Shown: positions 44,574 through 53,705 of the stretch, in pieces
Numbering within the stretch: position 1 is the first letter of the stretch
How the letters are laid out: every line of letters begins with the position of its first letter
Assembly (NCBI RefSeq): GCF_010993735.1
Contig: NZ_WQNI01000021.1
Coordinates: 1 to 64,000 of the forward strand
Direction: 5' to 3'
Source of the DNA: Chelativorans alearensis
GTDB lineage: Bacteria > Pseudomonadota > Alphaproteobacteria > Rhizobiales > Rhizobiaceae
DNA: 64,000 nucleotides
Notes under the pieces: generated by a model
What the model saw: the letters and a program-made list of their open reading frames with translations, nothing else
Databases searched by the model: none
Told to the model about the DNA's origin: nothing
Made by a program: the position numbers and the translations under genes

Positions 44574-45069
44574 ATGTCATCGGTCCCATCAGACAATCAG
44601 GAAACCCGCTACACACGATTGCAGATCGCGTTGCATTGGGTTGTGGGTGCTCCTGGTCATCGAGCAATGGTACACCTCGGCGGCAATACCGCGGACGCAC
44701 AATCCGCTTCTGCCGCCTTCCACCTCCGACTTGTTTCTGCACACCGTTCACAACTATGGCGGGCTCTTGATCGCAGCGCTGGTTTTGATACGGATCGGCC
44801 TTCGATGGCTGAAACCTCGCCCGCCTGAAACGCCGGGTTGGCGAGAACGGGTCTCGCACCTTGTCCACTGGGTGCTTTATCTTTCACTGCTTGGTCAGGC
44901 GACGGCGGGGTTTGCAGCAGCCTACATTTGGGCACCGGCAGGCCGGATCCACATCCTGTTCTGGAACGTCACCCTCGTGCCGGTCGGCATCCACATCACA
45001 GCTGCTGCTTATCATATGTTTCGTCGTGACGGGATCGCGGGGCGCATGATCGTCTGGCCTGGTCGATGA
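44574..45069 (+). pseudogene. Cytochrome b561, frameshifted near the N-terminus
   Basis: The gene starts MSSVPSDNQETRYTRLQIALHWVV, then continues only in the next frame as VLLVIEQWYTSAAIP. The change falls at 44645-44647, where a GTGGG run has one extra base. Restored, it is a four-helix dihaem cytochrome b561 of about 164 residues, with candidate haem ligands His in ALHWVV, HTVHNYGG, SHLVHWVLY and GIHITAAAYHM. It would move electrons between quinol and a periplasmic acceptor. A homopolymer error is a real alternative to true inactivation. Confidence 0.75.
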
Positions 45070-45124
45070 ACCTCACGGCCACCTTCGGGGTTTACCAGCG
45101 CGACCGCATCGCCCTTGGCAGGCG

Positions 45125-46042
45125 CTATCTGAGACTTCGGAGCGCCTTAACGATGAGCCCTGTCACATCGATCCCGTTGGAAGAGTGGGGCACGCTATTG
45201 GTGGTCACGACGGTGGATGCCGTCGCATTCAGTTCCTGAAACGCCGCCTCCGAGAAAAGCGCGTGCACAGCGATGCAGACGGGCGCGCACAGTCCTTGCC
45301 CAGCCAAGCGGTGTGCCGTCTCGACCATCGTGCGCCCGGTCGAGACGATGTCGTCGATCAGCACGGGCGTGCGGTCGGAGAAGCTGCGCAGATCAGGGAC
45401 CTCGATATCGACGTTACGGTCTCCTCGGCGCGTCTTCCTGAGCACCTGATGCGGTGCGCCGACCGATGTTGCGACTTCCGAGACCCATTGCTCACTTTCG
45501 ACGTCGGGGCCAATCAGGAGAGGGTCCCGCACATGGGTTCTGATCCAGCCGGCAAGCAGCGGTGCGGCATGAAGGCTGTATGCCGGGATCGTGTAGATCT
45601 CGCCGAGACTCTGATACCGGTGCAAATGAGGATCGACGGTCACCAGCCAGTCGATGAGGGGTGAGAGAATCCGGGCAAATGTCGCAGATGTGAGAGCCTC
45701 GCCGGGAGCAAACCGGCGGTCCTGGCGCATGTAGGAGAGATAAGGCGCAACCAGGCCCACGCTCGAGGCGTCCATTTGTTTGATCGTTTCGGCCGCAAAG
45801 GCAAGTCGGAGGAACTTGTCGTCGGGACGATGCAGCGTGCAGATCAGCGCGACGGATCGCCCCGCCGGGTTGCTGGCGATACGGAGATAGGTTTCGCCGT
45901 CGGGGAATGAACGCGTTTCCATAAGGCCCAGTTCGGCGTCCAGTGCCCTCGCGAGACTTTCGGCCATCGCCTCATTTCCGGGAAGAGCAAAGACCATGGC
46001 GGGCATCATAAGAACACCCCCAGCAGAGGGTTGTTGTGGCAT
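45125..46042 (-). CDS. prs: Ribose-phosphate pyrophosphokinase (PRPP synthetase) homologue
   Basis: A 305-residue protein of the PRPP synthetase family. The two half-domains begin MVFALPGNEAMAESLARALDAEL and include GLVAPYLSYMRQDRRF (catalytic loop), TVDPHLHRY and the PRPP signature VLIDDIVSTGRTM. It makes PRPP from ribose 5-phosphate and ATP. It is divergent from housekeeping Prs (usually 310-315 residues with a different N-terminus) and belongs to an accessory cluster with the phosphorylase and nuclease upstream. ATG 46042 has AAGG upstream; GTG 46048 is the alternative. Confidence 0.88.
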   Translation of the reverse strand: MPQQPSAGGVLMMPAMVFALPGNEAMAESLARALDAELGLMETRSFPDGETYLRIASNPAGRSVALICTLHRPDDKFLRLAFAAETIKQMDASSVGLVAPYLSYMRQDRRFAPGEALTSATFARILSPLIDWLVTVDPHLHRYQSLGEIYTIPAYSLHAAPLLAGWIRTHVRDPLLIGPDVESEQWVSEVATSVGAPHQVLRKTRRGDRNVDIEVPDLRSFSDRTPVLIDDIVSTGRTMVETAHRLAGQGLCAPVCIAVHALFSEAAFQELNATASTVVTTNSVPHSSNGIDVTGLIVKALRSLR

Positions 46043-46090
46043 TGCCACCCTTGCACGGAGCTCATGGCATCCTCCTTCTTGGCGATGAAC

Positions 46091-47626
46091 TCAATTTTCA
46101 ATCGCAAAGATCTGTCCGAGTTCGGCCGCGTATTCCAAGGCGTATTGGAGCTCCCCGCGCGTCTCCGCGTGGACCGTGCAAAGCGGCTGGCCCACAGACA
46201 CCTGCTCACCCACGCCGATCTGCAACTCCACGCCCGAGGCCTTCGATTCCGGTGCACCGGCGAGCTTGGCCAACCTTGCGATCCGGCGATTGTCGATCGA
46301 CCGCAAGACGCCCGACGCGCGGGCCAGAAGTGGAGCGTGGTGTCGGGCTTCCGGTGGCGTTCGCATCCCGCCTTGCGCCTCGCAGATACGCTGGAATTTC
46401 GCCCAGGCGTGGCCTTTGGCGATAGTCTGGACGGCAAGGGAAAAGCCTTCTCCAGCCGGTGCCTTGCCGCCCAACTCAAGCAGCGCGCCGGCGAGCCTGC
46501 AGGCGCGCTGGGAAAGGTCGGCGGGAGCCTTGCGGGACTGCTGCAGCACCGCAAGCACGTCGCGGGCTTCGAGTGCCGGTCCGATACCGCGCCCGACTGG
46601 TTGGGTCCCATCCGTGAAGACAATTCTCGTCTCAAGGCCGAAAGCTCGGGCGACGGCGGCCAGCCGGCCGGCAAGGGCTTCCGCCGCTTCCTGGCTGCGG
46701 ACCTTCGCCGTCGGTCCGACCGGCAGGTCCAACACCAGATGCGAGGAACCCGCCGCAACCTTTTTGGACATCACCGACGCCACAAGCTGGCCTTCGGAAT
46801 CGAGATCGAGAGCCCGCTCCACGCGGATCAGCACATCGTCCGCCGGGCTGAGGCGGACCGCGCCGCCCCAGACGATGCAACCCGATTCCAGCTCCACGAC
46901 CCGGCGGATTTCCTGCACGCTAAGATTGACCGGGGCCAGCGTTTCCATCGTATCGGCCGTGCCTGCCGGGGATGTGATGGCGCGGGACGAGGTCTTGGGT
47001 ATCGTCAGGCCGTGCGCCGCCACGATCGCCACCACGATGGGCGTGGTGCGGTTTCCAGGCAGGCCGCCGACGCAGTGCTTGTCGAGAATGAGGTCCTTCG
47101 CCCATTCCAGCCTGTCGCCGATTTCGACCATGGATCGGGTCAGCGCGATCGTCTCCCTCTCGTCGAGCGGAAAGGCCGAAACGCCCGCGATGAAGGCCGA
47201 AAGCTGGATGTCGGAATACCGCCTCCCAGCGATGTCCGACAGGACGGCGCTGAAGTCACTGTCTTTCAGGCGGTTGCCGAAGAGCCTCCCCCGGACGCGG
47301 CCGAAGGATTCGACCGGCTCCGGGTGATGCAGCGTTACCGCAGCACCGTCGACCGCGCCGAGCCGCTCCCAGGCGGGCTCCGACAGCCCCACTTCATCCA
47401 TCTCCAGGAGGTCGGAGGACACCTGGTACAGTGTGGCCATGACTTCTCGATCACCAGACCGCACAAGCACCCTTGAATGGGCGGACAACCCCTCCGACCG
47501 GCACACATCGCAGTCTGTGCGCATGAAGACGATCGCCTCGTCATGCGTATAGATGCCTATGCGGCGAGCCCTCAGGAGCGCAGGCACGGGACGAGGCGAA
47601 TTGACGACCGAGTGCTCTTCCGTCAT
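46091..47626 (-). CDS. Thymidine/AMP phosphorylase-like protein (archaeal type)
   Basis: A 511-residue member of the long nucleoside/AMP phosphorylase group rather than the 440-residue DeoA. It has an N-terminal extra domain (LRARRIGIYTHDEAIVFMR), then LDKHCVGGLPGNRTTPIVVAIVAAHG, TSSRAITSPAGTADTMETLAPVN and PAGEGFSLAVQTI-like phosphate and base contacts. Archaeal relatives convert AMP plus phosphate to adenine and ribose 1,5-bisphosphate. ATG 47626 overlaps the nuclease stop (ATGA). With PRPP synthetase downstream it forms a nucleotide salvage or recycling unit; the precise substrate in bacteria is not settled. Confidence 0.85.
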   Translation of the reverse strand: MTEEHSVVNSPRPVPALLRARRIGIYTHDEAIVFMRTDCDVCRSEGLSAHSRVLVRSGDREVMATLYQVSSDLLEMDEVGLSEPAWERLGAVDGAAVTLHHPEPVESFGRVRGRLFGNRLKDSDFSAVLSDIAGRRYSDIQLSAFIAGVSAFPLDERETIALTRSMVEIGDRLEWAKDLILDKHCVGGLPGNRTTPIVVAIVAAHGLTIPKTSSRAITSPAGTADTMETLAPVNLSVQEIRRVVELESGCIVWGGAVRLSPADDVLIRVERALDLDSEGQLVASVMSKKVAAGSSHLVLDLPVGPTAKVRSQEAAEALAGRLAAVARAFGLETRIVFTDGTQPVGRGIGPALEARDVLAVLQQSRKAPADLSQRACRLAGALLELGGKAPAGEGFSLAVQTIAKGHAWAKFQRICEAQGGMRTPPEARHHAPLLARASGVLRSIDNRRIARLAKLAGAPESKASGVELQIGVGEQVSVGQPLCTVHAETRGELQYALEYAAELGQIFAIEN

Positions 47627-48987
47627 GCCAACTCCACCTTCTCCAGATGCTCTGGAACGTGACACGACCATCCGAGCTCTTCCTCGATCCGCTTGCGAAG
47701 CTCGTCGGAGGCGATCGGTTCGCCGTGGGAGATAAACGTTGTGCGCGGTGGCTTCTCAAACTTCTTGAGCCACGCCATGATCTCGTCAGCGTCGGCATGG
47801 GCCGACAGCATTGCCAGGTTCCCCACTTCCGCACGCACGGGGAAATATTCACCGTGGATCTTGATTTTGTCGACTCCCGCCGTCATCGCAGCGCCCCGTG
47901 TGCCTGCGGCTTGAAATCCGCTGAACAGGATCGCGTTGCGCGGGTCCGGAGCATAGCGTTTGAGGTGATGAAGAACGCGGCCACCCGTCGCCATTCCGCT
48001 CGCCGAGATGATCACTTTCGGCGTCGGGTTCGCGGTGAGCGCCTTCGAAGCTTCGACGTCGCGCACATATTCGGCGATGTCGCAGGCGCCCCGGCACTCG
48101 CCGGCCGAAAGCCGGTGATCGTCGAGATGGCTGCACAGGAGACCGCTGGCGTTTATCGCCATGGGGCTGTCGAGGAAGACCGGGACCTTCGGCAGGCGGC
48201 CCGACGAGATCAACTGCTCCAGATGATAGAGAAGAGTCTGTGCGCGGCCCACAGCAAAGGCAGGGATGATAACGGTGCCGCCCCTGCCGATCGTGTGGCT
48301 GACAATTTCCGCCAACGCCTCCTGAACATCCTGTCTGTCGTGCAGCCTGTTGCCGTAGGTTGACTCCACCACCAGATAGTCCGCCTCGGGGACTGGCTCC
48401 GGATCGACCATCATCGGGTCGTTCAACCGGCCCAGGTCACCGGAGAAGACCACCTTCTTTCCAGCCCAGCCGCACTCGATCGACGCGGCGCCGAGGATGT
48501 GCCCGGCGCGCCTCAGCCGCACGGACAGGCCGGCTTGCAGCACGAGGTTCTGATGGAAGGGCACCGGATCGATGTGCGGCAGCACGGCTTCGGCGTCTTT
48601 TGCAGTGTAGAGAGGCAGCGCCGGCTTGTGTTTGGAAAATCGATGGCGGTTGGCGAACTCGGCATCCTTCTCCTGCAGGAAGCCACTGTCCGGCAGCAGG
48701 ATTCGACACAGCTCCATGGTCGCATGGGAGGTGTGGATCCTGCCGCTGAAGCCGTCCCGCACCAGGGCCGGAAGGTATCCGGAATGATCGATATGGGCGT
48801 GGGTCAGAAGCACGGCCTCGATGGAGGCGGGTTCGACCGGAAAGTGCGCCCAGTTGCGCAGGCGCAGCTGCTTGAGTCCCTGGAAGAGGCCACAGTCGAC
48901 GAGAATCCGCCGGCCTTGATGCTCGAGGAGGAAGCGCGAGCCGGTAACCGTGCTGACGCCGCCGAGGAAAGAAAGCGACAGACTCAT
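47623..48987 (-). CDS. Beta-CASP metallo-beta-lactamase-fold nuclease
   Basis: A 454-residue protein of the CPSF73/Ysh1-like family. The zinc motif is THAHIDHSG, with AGHILGAASIE and SGDLGR following. The beta-CASP part contains PAFAVGRAQTLLYHLEQL and PKVIISASGMATGGRVLHHL, and the RMMBL end has LSAHADADEIMAWLKKF and FISHGEP. Such enzymes act as RNA endo- or exonucleases. It is the first gene of the nuclease-phosphorylase-PRPP synthetase unit, suggesting that RNA decay products could feed the salvage enzymes. Confidence 0.9.
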   Translation of the reverse strand: MSLSLSFLGGVSTVTGSRFLLEHQGRRILVDCGLFQGLKQLRLRNWAHFPVEPASIEAVLLTHAHIDHSGYLPALVRDGFSGRIHTSHATMELCRILLPDSGFLQEKDAEFANRHRFSKHKPALPLYTAKDAEAVLPHIDPVPFHQNLVLQAGLSVRLRRAGHILGAASIECGWAGKKVVFSGDLGRLNDPMMVDPEPVPEADYLVVESTYGNRLHDRQDVQEALAEIVSHTIGRGGTVIIPAFAVGRAQTLLYHLEQLISSGRLPKVPVFLDSPMAINASGLLCSHLDDHRLSAGECRGACDIAEYVRDVEASKALTANPTPKVIISASGMATGGRVLHHLKRYAPDPRNAILFSGFQAAGTRGAAMTAGVDKIKIHGEYFPVRAEVGNLAMLSAHADADEIMAWLKKFEKPPRTTFISHGEPIASDELRKRIEEELGWSCHVPEHLEKVELA

Positions 48988-49074
48988 GATGACCTCCTTG
49001 CAGTTGCCCCACCCGGCAGGGCACTGCCGTACGATCCGTGCTGTTTCAAGCGCCTCCGCGCGTTCGCCGCCGCG

Positions 49075-49668
49075 CTACATCATCCCCATCGGCGCTGGGG
49101 CAAGCAGTCGGTCAGCCTTCTGTTTCTGTCCTTCGTCCAGCGTTGCGTAGAAGGGCTTGAGAGCGGCCTTGATCTGCCGCAGTGCCTGGAGGCGGGCGGA
49201 AAGCGCCTTCTCGTGGATCTCGATCCGCTCCAGAGCAGTCACGCCTGCTGCGCCAGCGCCCATCATCCCGCCCTGCATGCTTGGCATCATGTCCTTCATG
49301 CTGTCGGCACCCGCCCGAATGGTTTCCGCCAACGGCTCCCACAGCGGCTGCTGATCGTCGGTCACCTTCAGCTCCGCCTTGAGGAAGGCGATCCGTCCTT
49401 CGACGTGATCGGGGGACATCATCGGGCCTGTCTGTCCCATCTGCCCCATCATGGGCCCGTTGCCGGCCGACATCACGCCCATCATCATCTGCATCATGTC
49501 GGGAGACATCATTCCCGGCATCATGCCGCCGGGCATGGCCTGCTGCTGGGCAGGCAGTGGGGCGGGCGCGGGTGCCGCCTCGTCAGGATGATGCGCTTCC
49601 TCGGCAAAGGAGATCGGCACCGCAAGCAGAAGGGCGCCGGCGAGGATTGCGGTTCTAATCCGTTTCAT
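49075..49668 (-). CDS. Met-rich periplasmic protein, Spy/CpxP-like
   Basis: A 197-residue exported protein. The signal peptide ends near PISFAEE. A His/Pro/Ala linker and a Met-rich region (MPGGMMPGMMSPDMMQMMMG) follow, then a helical domain with repeated LxxxxxL/Q patterns (VEGRIAFLKAELKVTDDQQP, ATLDEGQKQKADRLL) like LTXXQ/Spy proteins. Methionine clusters bind Cu(I) or Ag(I). It lies directly after a multicopper oxidase on the same strand, so a role in periplasmic copper buffering or chaperoning is likely. GGAGAACCG precedes the ATG. Confidence 0.8.
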   Translation of the reverse strand: MKRIRTAILAGALLLAVPISFAEEAHHPDEAAPAPAPLPAQQQAMPGGMMPGMMSPDMMQMMMGVMSAGNGPMMGQMGQTGPMMSPDHVEGRIAFLKAELKVTDDQQPLWEPLAETIRAGADSMKDMMPSMQGGMMGAGAAGVTALERIEIHEKALSARLQALRQIKAALKPFYATLDEGQKQKADRLLAPAPMGMM

Positions 49669-49730
49669 TTCGGTTCTCCTGTATCGAGCCCGGCGGCGGG
49701 CGGCGCCGCGGCGCCGGGCGGCTCCTACTT

Positions 49731-51149
49731 TCAGCCGATGTAGCGGACGGATGTCATCATGCCGGCCGCCATGTGGTAAAGGTGGTGGCAGTGGAATGCC
49801 CACTCGCCGGGGTTGGTGGCTTCGAAAGCGATGGTCAGCGCCCGCCGCGGTGGCAGCCAGACCGTGTCACGCACGGCGCCATCAAGCCTGCGGCCGTCGA
49901 TCTCGACGACTTGGAAGTGATGTCCGTGAAGATGCATCGGGTGACCCATCATGCTGTCGTTGCGCATGGCGATCTCGACGCGCTCGCCGGTGCCCACCTC
50001 GAGGACGTCGTGTGACCCCCAGGTGCGACCGTTCAGCGTCCAGCTGTAACCTTCCATGGTGCCGCCGAGGACCACCTCCTTGCGCCGGGCCGCCTCTGCC
50101 GGGGTGAGGGGCGCGGCAGCACGCAGGCCCGTCTCGAACGCGAGATCGAGCGCGTCGGCGGCCGCATCCCCGGTTGGGGCGATGCGCTTCACCGTGCCCT
50201 CAGCCGTTACCAGCATGAACCCGGTGCGTTCGGCCGCGCCTTCGCGCAGGGCAAGGATCGGCCATGCCCCGCCCTCGCGCGGGATGCGCAGGCGAATGTC
50301 GATCCTCTGTCCCATCCCGAGCGGGAAGCGGCGGCCCATCACGGGAGAAACCGGATTGCCGTCGACGGCGATCGCCTCGCCCTCCAGTTCCCCGGTGTCG
50401 ATCCAGAAGGCCGTCGCCGTCGCACCGTTGATCAGCCGCAGCCGGACCGTGCCATTGCGCTCGACGCGGAAGACCTCCGGATCGTCGAGGGTGCGGTCGT
50501 TGGCGAGATAGGCGTCATACTCGACATCGTTCACATCCATCGCCATTCCATGGCCGCTCATGCTGCCGTGGCCGCCATGCCCGCCGCCCATGCCGGTATT
50601 CCCGGTGAGACCGGCAAGCAGTTCCTCCGGTGACCTGAAGCTGAAATCGTGGAACAGAACGACGACCGGCTGCTCGTCGAGCGAGGCCTCGGCGGGATCG
50701 TGGACGATCAGCGGCGCCGCAAGAAGTTGCTGTTCCTGCAGCGTGTGGGCATGCATCCAGTGCGTTCCGGGCGTGGTGAGCGGGAAGCGGTAGTCATAGG
50801 CCTCGCCAGACGCGAGCAGCGGCTGCGGCAGGTCGGGCACACCGTCCTGGCCGTAAGGCGGCGTCAGCCCATGCCAGTGGATGAGGGTCGGCTGATCGAG
50901 GGCGTTCTCCAGGCGGGCGGCGAAATCTCCTCCGGCTTCGACGGTGACGCCATGGGTGCCGTCCGGCTGCATAAGCCCCATGACGGTCGCGGCACGCCCG
51001 CCCACCTCGATCACGCGGCTCTGCGCGCGGAGAAGGATGGGGCTTGACGCAACGGCGCGCCCCTGGCCCGGAAGCGGCGAGGGGAAGGTGCCGGCGGCAA
51101 GGGCCGCAGCTGTGGACGCCAGGAACTGGCGGCGTGAGATCATGTGCAT
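49731..51149 (-). CDS. Multicopper oxidase, Tat-exported
   Basis: A 472-residue three-cupredoxin enzyme. The Tat signal is ISRRQFLASTAAA. Copper sites are complete: HWHG (type 2/3), HWMHAHT (type 3), HPMHLHGHHF and HCHHLYHMAAGMM (trinuclear plus type 1 Cys-His-Met). A His/Gly/Met-rich loop (MGGGHGGHGSMSGHG) near residue 212 resembles the methionine-rich regions of CueO/CopA-type cuprous oxidases. It probably oxidises Cu(I) in the periplasm, complementing the P1B ATPase. ATG 51143 is an alternative start two codons in. Confidence 0.92.
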   Translation of the reverse strand: MHMISRRQFLASTAAALAAGTFPSPLPGQGRAVASSPILLRAQSRVIEVGGRAATVMGLMQPDGTHGVTVEAGGDFAARLENALDQPTLIHWHGLTPPYGQDGVPDLPQPLLASGEAYDYRFPLTTPGTHWMHAHTLQEQQLLAAPLIVHDPAEASLDEQPVVVLFHDFSFRSPEELLAGLTGNTGMGGGHGGHGSMSGHGMAMDVNDVEYDAYLANDRTLDDPEVFRVERNGTVRLRLINGATATAFWIDTGELEGEAIAVDGNPVSPVMGRRFPLGMGQRIDIRLRIPREGGAWPILALREGAAERTGFMLVTAEGTVKRIAPTGDAAADALDLAFETGLRAAAPLTPAEAARRKEVVLGGTMEGYSWTLNGRTWGSHDVLEVGTGERVEIAMRNDSMMGHPMHLHGHHFQVVEIDGRRLDGAVRDTVWLPPRRALTIAFEATNPGEWAFHCHHLYHMAAGMMTSVRYIG

Positions 51150-51225
51150 GTGATGGCTCTCTGGTTCGATGCGCGGCCGCTCGGGCCGCCGATGCGACGA
51201 AGCGCGAACCGGACAAGGCACGCGC

Positions 51226-51624
51226 TCAAGCGTGCGCGGAGAGCCTAGGAGGGCGAAGCTGTCGCTCCAGCATGGATGCTGTGAGCGTGTGCGCTGGATC
51301 GCTACGGCGTTCAGGCGAAGCGTCAGTCATCGGAAGAGTGTAGCCCGGCACGAGAACACAGATCGTGCAGGTCGCCGACGAGGGACAGCAGATATCGCAA
51401 TCCGTTTTCGCGCCTTCACCGTTACATGGTACGATGTCCATCTGGCTGGCAATTGTTGTTTGGCTATGCGGTTGCATGTCGGCATGACGGTGAACGCTGG
51501 CAAACGACAACGCGGAAATCGCCATTAGCAGCACAAGCAGCAGCGTAAGCCAACGAGCGGCGGCGCTGCGTTCCAACCTGGCGCATCTGCGCGCCGATCG
51601 TGCTGATGGCTGCAATGTCAGCAT
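51226..51624 (-). CDS. Cys-rich membrane-anchored or exported protein
   Basis: A 132-residue protein from ATG 51624 (GAAAGG upstream). One hydrophobic segment lies at about residues 24-44. Beyond it are His residues (SVHRHADMQPHS) and a Cys cluster, DCDICCPSSATCTICV, suited to metal binding in the periplasm. The general look is of DUF2946-type proteins near copper genes, but I am not sure of the family. It precedes the multicopper oxidase by 76 bp on the same strand. Confidence 0.6.
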   Translation of the reverse strand: MLTLQPSARSARRCARLERSAAARWLTLLLVLLMAISALSFASVHRHADMQPHSQTTIASQMDIVPCNGEGAKTDCDICCPSSATCTICVLVPGYTLPMTDASPERRSDPAHTLTASMLERQLRPPRLSAHA

Positions 51625-51669
51625 CCTTTCAAACTGCAAAATATATACGGCAGCTATGACAATCGTCCT

Positions 51670-51683
51670 TTGTCCTGGATCAA
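51670..51683 (-). promoter_or_regulatory. Weak FNR/FixK-like box
   Basis: On the minus strand TTGAT-CCAG-GACAA stands 45 bp before the Cys-rich gene start. The right half deviates from ATCAA/GTCAA, so this is the weakest of the four sites. The rest of 51625-51989 shows no convincing gene. Confidence 0.35.
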
Positions 51684-51989
51684 GAATCTCATGGAAATAG
51701 CCAAGGCGTGTCGATTTTTCGGGTTTCTGCAACTTGCACCGTAGTGGGCGCGAATGCGGATGGCTGAGACAGATCGACTTGAGCCGTTCATTGCGCACCA
51801 GATCAATGATACTATTGGCGCTACTTTGATGTCCACTTCCTGAGTTGGAGGTAGTGTCTCAGTTTGTTTGCTCGCTACAAGAAAAGGCGTTCTGCCCTCC
51901 GAATCTTCCCGGTCGATGAAAAATCTTAGAAGCCCCCATTCGACGGCCGTCGCCACGGCGAAGGCGGAGCAGCCGGCGCGTGAATAGTC

Positions 51990-52175
51990 TCAGCTCGGAG
52001 CCGAAGGCGGTGCAAGCGAGGCCATATCGACGCCGAGAAAATATGGCCACACAAGGATCGCGACAATGCCCTGCCAGAACGAAAGGTCGCTGTAACCGAT
52101 CGTGAACAGCCATCCGCCAATCCACAGCAGTCCGATCCCACCGTGCTGCTCGATTTTGATCTTCTCATCGGCCAT
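51990..52175 (-). CDS. Small hydrophobic protein
   Basis: A 61-residue protein with a polar N-terminus (MADEKIKIEQHGG) and two short hydrophobic stretches (LLWIGGWLFTIGY, IVAILVWPYFLGV). AAGGAGG is placed well before the ATG, which supports expression. No family recognised; similar small membrane proteins occur near stress genes. The following 305 bp up to the hydrolase (52176-52480) hold no gene, only a small hairpin at 52322-52336. Confidence 0.6.
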   Translation of the reverse strand: MADEKIKIEQHGGIGLLWIGGWLFTIGYSDLSFWQGIVAILVWPYFLGVDMASLAPPSAPS

Positions 52176-52480
52176 TCCAGTAATCCTCCTTGCCTCGCCC
52201 GTCTCTGTCTCAAGCCGGCTGCCCCATCAATATACCTGGTCACCGCAGAGACTGTCCCTCCTGCCATTGGCGATTGCGGAGAACAGCGCCGCTGCAATGC
52301 CGCATGCGCGAGAAGTCGGATACTCTCTCGGAGAGTGGGAGATCATCATTCGTCTCGTTCAAATGAACAGGCGGGGGATCATCTAGAAGCACCTGTCACC
52401 TTGTATCCGAGATCGGCCGGTGAAGCTTCCGGGCCACCAAGGTCCGATTGCGCTCCGGTCGGCAGACAGGCTCGTCCCAG

Positions 52481-53470
52481 TCATGAGGGCTCCCCGCTTG
52501 CGACATTCTCGCCAGCCAACGTCTCCATAATAAAGGATGCGATAGCCTGCCAGACCTCTTCGTCGTGATCGACAAGGAGATGGCCGCCTTGGGGATACAG
52601 GAGCAACCTGCCGTCGGGGACGCTCGCCGCCACATGGCGTGCAGAGGCTGCGGTGCCGTAAAGGTCGTCCTCGGCGCTGACGGCCAGCACGGGACAGGCG
52701 ATTTTGTCCAATTCCATCGGCGGTGGATCGCCGGCCGTGCGCGAGTCGAACAATAAACCCTCGGCCCGGCGGCTCACCGGCAGGATGTGGTTGAGGACAT
52801 CGCGAACGCGCGCCTGCTCCTTTTGGCCGGCGGCGTGAACCAGCGCCGGTTCCGTGGCGAGGACGAGCCGGGTCATTGCATCCGGAGAAAGCTGGATGGC
52901 GCTCCAGAAAAGGAAGTCGGAGCGCAACGCGGTCATCATGATGGTTTCCGCGAAACGGCTTTCGGCCGCCGACTCGTTCGGCCGCCGGTCGGGCGCATAG
53001 GACGCGGGCACGAGAAGCACCAGCGCTAGGCAGCGCTCGGGATGCCGGATCGCGAATTGCATTGCCGACAGCGCGCCTGCCGAGCCACCGAAAACGACTA
53101 CTCTCTCAATATCCAGATGGTCCAGCAGATCGACATAGGCATCCGCCTGCTGCACTAGCGTAAAGCCCTCGGGAGCCGGCGTGCGCAGGTAGCCGAAGCG
53201 CGACGGAGCGATCAACCGGAAGCCGTGGTCGGCGAGGGGGCCAACAAACTCCAGCCCCTGATCGAAACCGCCGCCGCTGCCGTGGATAGCAAGGACCGGA
53301 TAGCCGCTACCGACGGAGCCGTATTCCATGGCCCCGAAACGCGTCTCGACCATCTGGCTTCGCCCCTCCAGGCGGGCCTCGAGCTCTTTCATGTCCCAAG
53401 CGAACAGGAACCAGACCGCTGCGGTGGACGCCGCCAGAACAATCATGAGGATTAGGAGCAAGCCGCGCAT
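52481..53470 (-). CDS. Alpha/beta hydrolase with N-terminal membrane anchor
   Basis: A 329-residue hydrolase. A single hydrophobic helix (residues 2-24) should anchor it in the membrane with the enzyme outside. Hydrolase landmarks are AIHGSGGGFDQGLEF, the nucleophile Ser in VVFGGSAGALSA, an acid in SAEDDLYG, and His in PQGGHLLVDHD. Substrate unknown. It is divergent from the CPBP-like gene, with an FNR-like box in between, so it may belong to the low-oxygen set. Confidence 0.82.
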   Translation of the reverse strand: MRGLLLILMIVLAASTAAVWFLFAWDMKELEARLEGRSQMVETRFGAMEYGSVGSGYPVLAIHGSGGGFDQGLEFVGPLADHGFRLIAPSRFGYLRTPAPEGFTLVQQADAYVDLLDHLDIERVVVFGGSAGALSAMQFAIRHPERCLALVLLVPASYAPDRRPNESAAESRFAETIMMTALRSDFLFWSAIQLSPDAMTRLVLATEPALVHAAGQKEQARVRDVLNHILPVSRRAEGLLFDSRTAGDPPPMELDKIACPVLAVSAEDDLYGTAASARHVAASVPDGRLLLYPQGGHLLVDHDEEVWQAIASFIMETLAGENVASGEPS

Positions 53471-53577
53471 AACGTGTGACCCTTACGGAAAAACGGCCTG
53501 TGGCTGCTCGCCTGAACGTCCATGGCATGCTCCCAAGGTTTGGCTGCTACATCCTACGTCTCCGCTCGCCGAGTCCA

Positions 53578-53591
53578 TTGATCTGGCTCAA
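53578..53591. promoter_or_regulatory. FNR/FixK-like box
   Basis: TTGAT-CTGG-CTCAA lies between the divergent hydrolase (108 bp) and the CPBP-like gene (115 bp). It has the same right half, CTCAA, as the box at 38071, suggesting a common local variant. Confidence 0.5.
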
Positions 53592-53705
53592 GCTCGACGC
53601 GAAGCCGGGCCGACATGCGTCTGTGAAGCCTTGATGGAAATCAACGTAAGACCGCGGAACCATTGATACGCACAGGTGGCAGTTGTTCTGCCAAGGGAGG
53701 CGCAG

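Noticed and set aside
49495-49560. Met/Gly-rich repeat as a possible tandem DNA repeat
   Set aside because: It is the coding sequence of the Met-rich part of the periplasmic protein; the repeats are irregular at the DNA level.
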